The position numbers were made by a program, and so were the translations under genes. A DNA stretch of 13,834 nucleotides from Bacillota bacterium (lineage in GTDB: Bacteria > Bacillota > Clostridia > Lachnospirales > Lachnospiraceae). Below are positions 7,060 through 13,811 of this stretch, one piece after another. Within the stretch, counting starts at the first letter, position 1; each line of letters starts with the position of its first letter. The notes beneath the pieces were generated by a model that was given only the letters and a program-made list of their open reading frames with translations, made no database searches and had not been told where the DNA came from. The stretch is from the NCBI GenBank assembly GCA_023409835.1, contig JAEYQV010000147.1:1-13834 (forward strand). Direction: 5' to 3'.

Positions 7060-7671
7060 ATGTACAGACATATTATATGGGATTTTGATGGTACATTATT
7101 TGATACTTATCCGATCACGGGGAGTATGTTTCAGAAGCTGCTTGAGGAGAATGGAATTCATGAACCTCTCACAACGATTATCAAGAACATGAAGGTATCC
7201 ATGACCCATGCGGTACAGCACTATATCAAACAATACCATATCAGCGACGCTTTCCTTCAGGAATTTCAAGAGAGAAGCTACGAAGCTGAGCTTCGTCTAA
7301 GCAAGCCCTTTGAAGGAATAGAGGAAATCTGCAGATATATCCATGCCTCCGGAAGATATAACTATCTGTATACCCATAGAGGAGAATCTGCCATCCTCCT
7401 ATTGGACCGATTTGGACTAAAGGATTCGTTCCGTGATTTTATTACTTCACAGCATGGATTTGCGAGGAAACCTAGCCCCGATGCGATCAGGCATCTTAGC
7501 AGTAAATACAAAATGAAGCCCGAGGAAGCCATCATGATCGGAGACAGGGACTTAGATATCCAGGCCGCGGTAAATGCCGGTATTCATACCTGCTATTTCC
7601 GGGAATATGGTGAAAGCGTGAAGGCAGATTATGAAATCACCGGCTTTTCGCAATTATATGATATCCTTTAA
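7060..7671 (+). CDS. HAD-superfamily phosphatase (phosphoglycolate phosphatase-like)
   Basis: A 203-residue cytosolic HAD hydrolase with all four motifs: motif I DFDGT with nucleophile Asp8 and Asp10; motif II Thr105 in YTHRGE; motif III Lys137 in RKPSP; motif IV GDRDLD (161-166). An alpha-helical cap lies between motifs I and II (about residues 15-80), as in subfamily IA enzymes such as Gph and PgmB. The substrate cannot be fixed from sequence; small phosphorylated metabolites are usual. The start at 7060 follows AAGGAGG (7045-7051). The Shine-Dalgarno forms one half of a perfect GGAGGCCTCC palindrome. It diverges from mutY and converges on the ABC operon across a long hairpin. Confidence 0.9.
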   Translation: MYRHIIWDFDGTLFDTYPITGSMFQKLLEENGIHEPLTTIIKNMKVSMTHAVQHYIKQYHISDAFLQEFQERSYEAELRLSKPFEGIEEICRYIHASGRYNYLYTHRGESAILLLDRFGLKDSFRDFITSQHGFARKPSPDAIRHLSSKYKMKPEEAIMIGDRDLDIQAAVNAGIHTCYFREYGESVKADYEITGFSQLYDIL

Positions 7672-7739
7672 TTGTTGTTACCGAAGAGCCTTCACCGGTG
7701 GAACCGGATTGTCTGCCTATGACAGCCAACCGCCAATAA

Positions 7740-7824
7740 TAAAACCAGTGTTGAATATGCTGCAGGACCCCTGTCGTCAAGGACAATATCTACCCGGTTC
7801 TGCTCATATTCCTCACTGGTTTTT
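7740..7824. terminator. Long layered hairpin, probable bidirectional terminator
   Basis: Three stacked complementary blocks form an 85-nt structure. AAAACCAGTG (7741-7750) pairs with CACTGGTTTT (7814-7823). GAATATG (7753-7759) pairs with CATATTC (7805-7811). GCAGGAC (7762-7768) pairs with GTTCTGC (7797-7803, one G-U). A small TGTC/GACA stem lies in the apical loop. The plus-strand product ends in TTTTT followed by AATAGACTTTTT; the minus-strand product ends in GGTTTTATTATT. It sits between convergent genes and would stop both transcripts. The length and internal loops are unusual for a simple terminator. Confidence 0.6.
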
Positions 7825-7845
7825 AATAGACTTTTTATATCAATC

Positions 7846-7874
7846 CTGCACACGACCTTTGTGCTAACGTGCAG
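7846..7874. repeat. Short inverted repeat downstream of the ABC operon
   Basis: CTGCAC (7846-7851) and GTGCAG (7869-7874) are perfect 6-bp complements around a 17-nt loop, 18 bp past the stop of the ABC gene. No T-run follows on the minus strand, so it is not a standard terminator. Confidence 0.4.
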
Positions 7875-7891
7875 CTATATATCTTCCACGC

Positions 7892-9679
7892 TTAATTCTC
7901 CAAGAATTTATACTGGGATAGATAGAGCTCATGATAATAACCGTTCATCGCCAAAAGCTCCTCATGGGTTCCCAGCTCTTTGATTTCGCCTTCGTCCACA
8001 TACAGGATGCAGGTGGCATTCTTAATCGTGGATAAACGATGAGCAATGATAAAGGAGGTACGGTTGGCTAAGAGCCTGCTTAAGCCCTCCTGCAGCAAGA
8101 TCTCCGTCTCCGTATCGATGCTTGAGGTTGCCTCATCAAGAATCAGTATCTTCGGATCCGCTAACAGCGCTCTGGCGAAGCTGATCAGCTGCCGCTGTCC
8201 TACCGATAATCTCGTACCCCGTTCATTGACCTGTGTCTGATAGCCATTCTCCAGTCCAATGATAAAATCATGGGCCCGGACCGTCTTAGCTGCCTCGATG
8301 ACCTGCTCATCCGTCGCCTCCATATTACCGTAACGGATATTATCCATGATAGTTCCGGAGAAGATAAAGCTGTCCTGGAGCATGACACCCATCTGCTTTC
8401 TTAAGGACTTGATCTTCACCCTACTGATATCAATGCCGTCTATCGTAATTTTACCGGAGTCCAAATTATAGAATCGACTGATCAGATTGATAATCGTCGT
8501 CTTGCCAGCCCCGGTTGGTCCGACGATGGCAATAGTATCTCCTATATGAGCCTTGAAGTTGATTCCGTTTAATACCGGAATTCCATCCTCATAGCTGAAG
8601 GTGACATCCTTAAATACAACCTTACCGAGGATCGGAGGCATCTCTACCGCATCCTCACAATCCTTAACAAGTACCGGTTCATCAATCGTCTGGAAGATAC
8701 GTTCCAGATAAGAAACTGCGGTAAGCAGTGAGTTATAGAAGCTTGCCAGGGTATTAACCGGAGCCCAGAACCTCCCGATGTAGCCCGTCATCGCAATGAT
8801 TGCTCCGACGGTAATTCCCTGTACTCCCTGATCCATCCAGGCAATGCCCAGCAGAATGACAGCACAGCTGGTCCAGGTTGAGATGTTATTGATCGCCGGC
8901 CAGAGCAGGAAATTCATCTTAACTGCTTTCATCCAGGCGACTCTGTATTCGCCGCTCAGTTTATTGAAGATACGGACATTTTCCTCTTCCCTGGTAAAGC
9001 TCTGGGTAACCCGGATTCCATTGATGCTCTCAGCAATATAAGCATTTAAGTTAGAGGTCTTGTTACTGGACCTCTGCCAGGCTACTCTCTGCTTCTTCTT
9101 AATCACAAAGATAAGAAGCATTAAGAGCGGTAGTCCCAGCAAGCAGATGATCGTCAGCCTGACATTAATAGAGAACATGAAGCCCACGATGAAGAACAGG
9201 CTGAACAGATCTGTAATCGTATTGACAATACCGTTTGATAACAGATCACTTAAGCTGTTGACATAGTTTACCACCCGAACCTGGATCTTTCCGTGAGGCT
9301 TGTCATCATAATAAGAGAAGGGTAGCTCCTGCAAATGGTTGAAGATATCACTTCGAATGGTATGTATGATATTCTGTCCGATCCTGGAGGTTAAGGATAC
9401 CTTCAATCTCAGGGCTGCGGATATGATAACGAAGATTACAAGCAATAGAAGGCTGATCAGGACAATACTCTTGATATCATGATTCGGAATATACACATCA
9501 ATGATTGTCATCAGGAATCTCTGGGTTAACATGCCAAGGGCTGAGGAGACCGTCATCAATAGGATGGTCAGCAGCATATCCTTACGATAGGGCTTAATAT
9601 AGGAACCCAACCGTTTCAAATGGGCGAAATTAAACTCGGTCTGCAGTGTCTCGTCGATATCGTATTTATTTCTGGCCAT
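7892..9679 (-). CDS. ABC exporter half-transporter, subunit 2 (canonical Walker B, variant signature)
   Basis: A 595-residue fusion of a six-helix membrane domain (about residues 30-325) and an ATPase domain (about 350-590). It shows Walker A GPTGAGKTT (387-395), Q-loop Gln435, signature LSVGQ (491-495, with Val in place of the usual first Gly), Walker B ILILDE with catalytic Glu516, and His547 in the H-loop. The chosen ATG at 9679 has GGGAGG 8 nt upstream and overlaps the end of the preceding gene by 14 nt; an ATG at 9718 lacks such support. Overlap and motif complementarity indicate a heterodimer with that neighbour, in the manner of BmrCD, LmrCD or TM287/288. It is likely a multidrug or lipid-type exporter; the substrate is unknown. 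Confidence 0.93.
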   Translation of the reverse strand: MARNKYDIDETLQTEFNFAHLKRLGSYIKPYRKDMLLTILLMTVSSALGMLTQRFLMTIIDVYIPNHDIKSIVLISLLLLVIFVIISAALRLKVSLTSRIGQNIIHTIRSDIFNHLQELPFSYYDDKPHGKIQVRVVNYVNSLSDLLSNGIVNTITDLFSLFFIVGFMFSINVRLTIICLLGLPLLMLLIFVIKKKQRVAWQRSSNKTSNLNAYIAESINGIRVTQSFTREEENVRIFNKLSGEYRVAWMKAVKMNFLLWPAINNISTWTSCAVILLGIAWMDQGVQGITVGAIIAMTGYIGRFWAPVNTLASFYNSLLTAVSYLERIFQTIDEPVLVKDCEDAVEMPPILGKVVFKDVTFSYEDGIPVLNGINFKAHIGDTIAIVGPTGAGKTTIINLISRFYNLDSGKITIDGIDISRVKIKSLRKQMGVMLQDSFIFSGTIMDNIRYGNMEATDEQVIEAAKTVRAHDFIIGLENGYQTQVNERGTRLSVGQRQLISFARALLADPKILILDEATSSIDTETEILLQEGLSRLLANRTSFIIAHRLSTIKNATCILYVDEGEIKELGTHEELLAMNGYYHELYLSQYKFLEN

Positions 9680-11495
9680 TCTGCTTTCCTCCCTTCTGCT
9701 GAGAGAGGTTTCCCTCATTCATTCCCGTCATGCTGTTCCTGCTACAAAGTCTGTCCTTACTCTTAAGAAGCTGATCAAAGTCACCATACTGATGATGGAA
9801 TACGGTGTAATAGTATCCCTTCTTATTTAAAAGCTCCTCATGATTGCCCGCTTCGAGGATTCGTCCGTCTTCCACCACCAGAATCTGATCGGCATCCTTA
9901 ATGGAGGAGATTCTGTGGGCTATGATGAATACCGTGTGGTTCCGGTTGATGGAGCCCAGCTCATATTGGATCTGAGATTCCGTCTCCATATCTACAGCGG
10001 AGGTGGTATCATCAAGAATAATGATGGAAGGGTTCTTCAGCAGCGCCCGGGCAAGGGAGATTCTCTGCTTCTGGCCGCCGGAGAGGCCTACACCGCGCTC
10101 CCCTACGATGGTATCATAGCCGTCGGGCATCTGGAGAATGAATTCATGAGCATTGGCAATCTTCGCAGCGGCCTCGACCTCTTCAAAGCTGCAACTTGGT
10201 CTGCCATAGGCGATATTGCCTTCAATGGTATCCGAGAACAGGAATACATCCTGCATCGCCATACCGATGTTATCCCGGAGGGAGAAGAGCTCCAGCTCCT
10301 TGATATTATAGCCGTCTATGGTAATCTCACCCTCCGTTACATCATAGAAACGGCAGAGCAGATTCATCAAGGTTGATTTACCGGAGCCGGTGGCACCGAT
10401 GATACCTACAGTCTGTCCGGGCTTCACATGGAAGCTCACATCCTTAAGAATCTCTTCATCGTCAGCCTGATAGCTGACATGGGAGAACCTAATATCACCC
10501 CGGAAGCGCTCCTTTGTAACAGCCTTCTCCGGCTCCTTAATTGTCGGTTCAACCGCCACAGTGGAATAGATCTTCTCAACGGAAGTAACAAAGCGCTGGT
10601 AATCATTTGCCAACCACCCCGCTTGTCTGAGGGGCTGATTGAGCATCCAGAGATAACCGCTGACCGTTACCAGCTTACCTATGGTCATATAGTCCTTCAC
10701 TACCATGATGCCGCCGACCAGATACAGGATGATGGTCAGTGCATTGGCCAGGAATTCGAAGATGGGGACGTATTTCTTCCAGATACCTGCCGCGTTAAGC
10801 TCTGCTTCTCGGAAAGCACCGTTCTCTCTGCCAAACTTCATGATTTCATAGTCTTCCTTCGCAAAGGCCTTAACAACCCTGTTGCCGCTGACATTTTCCT
10901 GAACGAAGGTATTGAGACTGGAGAATTGCTGCCGGATCCGTTGGAATGCAGGCTTTACTGCCTTCAGCTGCTTCGATGTATACAGTGCAGTGACCGGAAG
11001 CACTGCGATCATACAGAGTGCCAAACGCCAATCCACGATGAAGATCATAACCAGCGCAATGATGAACAGCAGGCTGTTCTCATAGATGGAATAAATCACA
11101 AAGGCCACAAAATGCCTGATTGCGTCCATATCACCTGTCTGCCTGCTCATCAGGTCACCGGTACGGTTCTTATTATAAAAGTTAAAATCCTGCTGTAGTA
11201 ATTTTCGATAAACATGATCTCTCATGGTATATAGTATTCCCTGGGAGGAGGTCTCGAAAATCAGCAGGAACCAGTACTTTATCGCAGACCGGAGGAAGGT
11301 AGTCACAATCATGACGATGATCAGCATTGGCAGTAGCTTACGGTTGTTTCCTCTAATGACATCGTCCACGATGGTGCCGGATATCTGCGGGTTGACAATT
11401 GCAAAAATACAGGTTATGGTAACTAAAACCATAGCAAAGCTTAGTTTAGCACGATATTTCTTCAGGAAGGAATAGAACCATTGCATCGCTGTCAT
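9666..11495 (-). CDS. ABC exporter half-transporter, subunit 1 (degenerate Walker B)
   Basis: A 609-residue membrane-plus-ATPase protein and the first gene of the two-gene operon. Helices lie within about residues 18-300. Motifs: Walker A GATGSGKST (367-375), Q-loop Gln415, signature LSGGQ (471-475), Walker B IIILDD (491-496) and His527. At position 496 Asp replaces the usual catalytic Glu, the hallmark of the non-catalytic half of heterodimeric exporters. The ATG at 11495 follows GGGGGT by 7 nt; an upstream ATG at 11558 sits at the predicted transcription start and is rejected. The C-terminus carries about 30 extra polar residues after the ABC fold, whose codons overlap the next gene's start. 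It is divergent from an AraC regulator. Confidence 0.93.
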   Translation of the reverse strand: MTAMQWFYSFLKKYRAKLSFAMVLVTITCIFAIVNPQISGTIVDDVIRGNNRKLLPMLIIVMIVTTFLRSAIKYWFLLIFETSSQGILYTMRDHVYRKLLQQDFNFYNKNRTGDLMSRQTGDMDAIRHFVAFVIYSIYENSLLFIIALVMIFIVDWRLALCMIAVLPVTALYTSKQLKAVKPAFQRIRQQFSSLNTFVQENVSGNRVVKAFAKEDYEIMKFGRENGAFREAELNAAGIWKKYVPIFEFLANALTIILYLVGGIMVVKDYMTIGKLVTVSGYLWMLNQPLRQAGWLANDYQRFVTSVEKIYSTVAVEPTIKEPEKAVTKERFRGDIRFSHVSYQADDEEILKDVSFHVKPGQTVGIIGATGSGKSTLMNLLCRFYDVTEGEITIDGYNIKELELFSLRDNIGMAMQDVFLFSDTIEGNIAYGRPSCSFEEVEAAAKIANAHEFILQMPDGYDTIVGERGVGLSGGQKQRISLARALLKNPSIIILDDTTSAVDMETESQIQYELGSINRNHTVFIIAHRISSIKDADQILVVEDGRILEAGNHEELLNKKGYYYTVFHHQYGDFDQLLKSKDRLCSRNSMTGMNEGNLSQQKGGKQNGQK

Positions 11496-11521
11496 ATCGT
11501 TACCCCCTATCTTAATGTAAA

Positions 11522-11561
11522 ATAATGTGTTGCTTTGTATGCTCGGGTTGTAGCACATTAT
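11522..11561 (-). promoter_or_regulatory. Inverted repeat in the ABC operon leader
   Basis: ATAATGTG (11522-11529) and CACATTAT (11554-11561) are perfect complements, extended by GCT/AGC after a 2-nt bulge, around a 17-nt loop. It lies just downstream of the predicted -10, so it is either a 5' leader hairpin or a DNA operator. Confidence 0.5.
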
Positions 11562-11564
11562 CTC

Positions 11565-11570
11565 ATTATA
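11565..11570 (-). promoter_or_regulatory. -10 box of the ABC operon
   Basis: A perfect TATAAT on the minus strand, about 70 nt before the start codon of the first ABC gene. No good -35 is found at 16-18 nt (the position reads ATTTTT). This fits a promoter that needs an activator such as the adjacent AraC-type protein. Confidence 0.45.
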
Positions 11571-11656
11571 ACTGTTTTGTCATGAATAAAAATGTAGATT
11601 ATTACTGTCCTTCATGTAATTTGTTATAATCGGTCAAAATTTTTTAGAAAAATTAT

Positions 11657-11684
11657 TTGCTAAAAAAATTACTAATGTTATAAT
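11657..11684 (+). promoter_or_regulatory. Promoter of the AraC-type regulator gene
   Basis: TTGCTA (11657-11662), 16 nt, then a perfect TATAAT (11679-11684), preceded by A/T tracts resembling an UP element. The predicted transcript begins near 11691. This rules out the TTG at 11689 as a normal start codon. Confidence 0.6.
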
Positions 11685-11739
11685 AACCTTGTTATGTGGT
11701 TTCTTAACAGCTTTCGAACCCTACTATGAGCGAAAAGAG

Positions 11740-12618
11740 GTGAGCGATACGGCCTTTGAATATGATCTGACCTATAACGATTTCAACCCAACAGTATTCT
11801 ATGTATCCAAAGTGAAAATGACCAACTCAGGTGTTTATCATGACCACGACTTCTTCGAACTGGCATATATATTGTCCGGTAAGGGAGGATATCAGGTAGA
11901 CGGCAAGGAATATGAGGTTGAAGCGGGGGACCTGGTAATCTGTAATCCGGGCGTGAAGCATACCCATATTGTTACTAACCAGAAGGAATCGACCATAGAA
12001 TTCATCTCCGGTTTTACCGATTTCCATTTTAAGAACATGCCTGCTAACTCCATAGAGCTAAAAGGTGGGGGCTGTATCCTACATACCACTGCGGAGCTGA
12101 AGCAGGAGCTTTCCATGCACTGTTATGCAATGATTGCGGAGAAGGAAAGCAGCCATCTGGGACGATATTTTATGCTCAAGGCTCATCTGATGCAGATGCT
12201 GCTACTCGTGGTTCGGGAAATTGTCGATAAACAGAATGTGCAGCAAAAAAGCTGCAATTTCGAGTCCTATAACAAAAGCTATGCTGTAAATAAAATATTA
12301 AATTATCTTAACGAAAATTACGAACAAAAGATATCTTTGGAACAAATTGCACATAATATGTATCTGAGCCCTGTCTACATCTCAAAGATCTTCAAGGAAG
12401 AAACCGGTGAATCGCCGATAAACTATCTGATAAAAATTCGGCTTGAGAAGGCCAAGGACATCCTGCTCAACGGCATTGGCGGCAGCATTAAGAGCATTGC
12501 CAATCAGGTTGGCTATGAGGATGTCTACCACTTCAGTAAGCTGTTCAAGAAGTATTACGGGATCTCCCCTCTTTATTATAAGAAGCAGGCTCTGCATAGG
12601 AATGCATCCAACCAGTAA
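11740..12618 (+). CDS. AraC-family transcriptional regulator with cupin sensor domain
   Basis: About 292 residues. An N-terminal cupin-like sensor (residues about 15-80) contains HDHDFFELAYILSGKGGYQV and GDLVICNPGVKHTH; His34, His36, Glu40 and His74 form a metal/ligand-pocket pattern. The C-terminal AraC DNA-binding domain has two helix-turn-helices: ISLEQIAHNMYLSPVYISKI (198-217) and IKSIANQVGYEDVYHFSKLF (250-269). The frame extends up to a TTG at 11689, which lies at the predicted transcription start, so the GTG at 11740 is chosen. Its Shine-Dalgarno GAGGTGA overlaps the codon itself, which makes the start uncertain. It is divergent from the ABC exporter genes and co-oriented with a nitroreductase 17 bp downstream, so it probably senses a small compound and activates one or both. 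Confidence 0.87.
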   Translation: MSDTAFEYDLTYNDFNPTVFYVSKVKMTNSGVYHDHDFFELAYILSGKGGYQVDGKEYEVEAGDLVICNPGVKHTHIVTNQKESTIEFISGFTDFHFKNMPANSIELKGGGCILHTTAELKQELSMHCYAMIAEKESSHLGRYFMLKAHLMQMLLLVVREIVDKQNVQQKSCNFESYNKSYAVNKILNYLNENYEQKISLEQIAHNMYLSPVYISKIFKEETGESPINYLIKIRLEKAKDILLNGIGGSIKSIANQVGYEDVYHFSKLFKKYYGISPLYYKKQALHRNASNQ

Positions 12619-12635
12619 GGAAGAAGGTTTTAGTC

Positions 12636-13403
12636 ATGAATACGTTTGATGTTATATTCGCCAGAAGATCCATCCGCAACTTTCTTCAAGAGAAGCTTGA
12701 ATGGGAAGTGATCGATGATATATTGCAGTTTGCAAATAATCTCCCTATGTTGATGGAAGGAATCGCAGTCGAATTTAAACTGGTAAGCAACATAGAGAAA
12801 AATCAGGGCTTCCGTGGACCCTTTTCCGTAAGTGCGCCCTATTATATCTGTATCTCCTCGGAGGTCAAGGAGGATTATCTGCTGAATGCCGGTTACCTGA
12901 TGCAGCACCTGAACCTCTATATTGAATCAAAGGGACTCGGAGCCTGCTTTGTGGGCTATGCCAATCCCGGACGCGGCTTAAAATCCACAATGAAGTACGA
13001 ATATGTGACCGCCCTTGCCTTCGGTAAGACGGATAAGCCTCTATATCGCGACAGTTCAAATGCAAAACGTCTTCCCGAGAAGGAGGTCGTGGTCTATAAG
13101 GAGGAGGTAACTCCGGACATCCGTCAGATCCTAACTGCCGCAAGACTTGCACCCTCCAGCTATAACATCCAGCCCTGGCGCTTTGTAGTCTATAAGAACA
13201 GGATTCACGTATTTGCCAAGAAGAATTCCTTAATTGCAAAAGCCTTAGACAATAAAAAGATGATCGATATGGGAATCATGATGGCCAATCTCCTGCTCGC
13301 AGCTGAGGAGCTCTGGATCGATGTCTCCCTGACCAAATCAGATGCTGTAAAGAGCAAGCAATTCCATAGTAATGAATATCTGCTGACAGTATTAATTGGT
13401 TGA
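12636..13403 (+). CDS. Nitroreductase-family flavoprotein (TM1586-type)
   Basis: 255 residues. RRSIRNF (10-16) is the FMN-phosphate-binding start typical of nitroreductases. A second half containing LTAARLAPSSYNIQPWRFVV (166-185) matches the duplicated layout of the TM1586 nitroreductase family, which uses FMN and probably NAD(P)H to reduce nitro or quinone-like substrates. The start follows GAAGG by 8 nt. It sits 17 bp behind the AraC gene and is probably co-transcribed. The pairing with an inducible exporter suggests a detoxification or redox-stress role; the substrate is unknown. No obvious terminator follows, only AT-rich DNA up to the tRNA promoter. Confidence 0.85.
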   Translation: MNTFDVIFARRSIRNFLQEKLEWEVIDDILQFANNLPMLMEGIAVEFKLVSNIEKNQGFRGPFSVSAPYYICISSEVKEDYLLNAGYLMQHLNLYIESKGLGACFVGYANPGRGLKSTMKYEYVTALAFGKTDKPLYRDSSNAKRLPEKEVVVYKEEVTPDIRQILTAARLAPSSYNIQPWRFVVYKNRIHVFAKKNSLIAKALDNKKMIDMGIMMANLLLAAEELWIDVSLTKSDAVKSKQFHSNEYLLTVLIG

Positions 13404-13457
13404 ATTATACAAAAAGAATAAATAATAAAGAAAATTTAAAAAATCCGTTCCAGACTA

Positions 13458-13486
13458 TTGACAAACATCCAAATCTATATTATATT
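13458..13486 (+). promoter_or_regulatory. tRNA-Gly promoter
   Basis: A consensus TTGACA (13458-13463), 17 nt, then TATATT (13481-13486). It is one of the strongest sigma-A matches in the window, as expected for a stable-RNA gene. The predicted start is near 13493, 45 nt ahead of the mature tRNA. Confidence 0.8.
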
Positions 13487-13492
13487 ATGACA

Positions 13493-13528
13493 TGTGCTCA
13501 CGAACACGGCACACAAACAAAGAGCACA
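13493..13528 (+). other. Hairpin in the tRNA 5' leader
   Basis: TGTGCTC (13493-13499) and GAGCACA (13522-13528) are perfect 7-bp complements with a 22-nt loop, starting at the predicted transcription start. It would cap the precursor just upstream of the RNase P cut site. Confidence 0.5.
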
Positions 13529-13537
13529 ACATAATAT

Positions 13538-13609
13538 GCGCGAGTGGCTCAGTGGTGGAGTATCGCCTTGCCAAGGCGAGGGTCGCGGGTTCGAATCCCG
13601 TCTCGCGCT
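13538..13609 (+). tRNA. tRNA-Gly (anticodon GCC)
   Basis: A full 72-nt cloverleaf: acceptor arms GCGCGAG (13538-13544) and CTCGCGC (13602-13608) pair over 7 bp. The D arm reads GGCTCAGTGGTGGAGT, with a G-U pair closing the stem. The anticodon stem TCGCC/GGCGA flanks the loop TTGCCAA with GCC at 13570-13572. The T arm reads GCGGGTTCGAATCCCGT. The discriminator base is U, and CCA is not encoded, so it must be added after transcription. It reads GGC and GGU codons. The gene has its own promoter and terminator and is transcribed alone. Confidence 0.97.
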
Positions 13610-13615
13610 GTCATA

Positions 13616-13653
13616 GAAAAAGAGGTATCAGTGAAACTGATACCTCTTTTTTT
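13616..13653 (+). terminator. Intrinsic terminator of tRNA-Gly
   Basis: A perfect 12-bp stem AGAGGTATCAGT (13621-13632) / ACTGATACCTCT (13636-13647) with a GAA loop, followed by six further T. Upstream A residues (13616-13620) can pair with the T-run, so it may act in both directions. Confidence 0.93.
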
Positions 13654-13698
13654 ATGACATTGTCAGATAGAGTTCGATCTCATACAGACTGAGAATTA

Positions 13699-13744
13699 GG
13701 AAGAATTAGAATGGAGGCCCTCACGCCGACATTCTTATTCTTCC
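13699..13744. repeat. Imperfect inverted repeat 1 of the structured tail
   Basis: GGAAGAATTAGAATG (13699-13713) pairs with CATTCTTATTCTTCC (13730-13744) at 14 of 15 positions (one T-T mismatch) around a 16-nt GC-rich loop. No T-run follows on either strand and no gene lies nearby. Function unknown. Confidence 0.75.
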
Positions 13745-13745
13745 C

Positions 13746-13810
13746 GCGGCTTTTTTGCGAAACGTAATGTCTTTGCTTTTTCAAAGACATTCGTGCAGCA
13801 AAAATGGCGC
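13746..13810. repeat. Imperfect inverted repeat 2 of the structured tail
   Basis: The core AATGTCTTTG (13766-13775) / CAAAGACATT (13782-13791) is perfect with a 6-nt loop. It extends through ACG/CGT past a bulged T, then TTTTTGC (13752-13758) with GCAAAAA (13798-13804), and partial pairs out to 13746 and 13810. A competing hairpin GCAGC (13795-13799) / GCTGC (13809-13813) is also possible. Confidence 0.7.
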
Positions 13811-13811
13811 T

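Noticed and set aside
7631..7867. Plus-strand frame overlapping the end of the HAD gene
   Set aside because: Overlaps HAD out of frame, runs through the long hairpin and has no ribosome binding site.
9840..11198. Two long plus-strand frames (178 and 256 codons) opposite the first ABC gene
   Set aside because: They lie antisense to clear ABC exporter motifs. The sequences are rich in His/Gln/Cys in the pattern of reverse-complement shadows, with no domain or start signal.
12865..13239. Minus-strand frame of 124 codons inside the nitroreductase gene
   Set aside because: Antisense shadow rich in Arg/Ser/Pro; the plus-strand frame has clear family motifs.
13492..13692. Plus-strand frame covering the tRNA
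   Set aside because: It contains the whole tRNA-Gly gene and its terminator, so it cannot be a protein gene.
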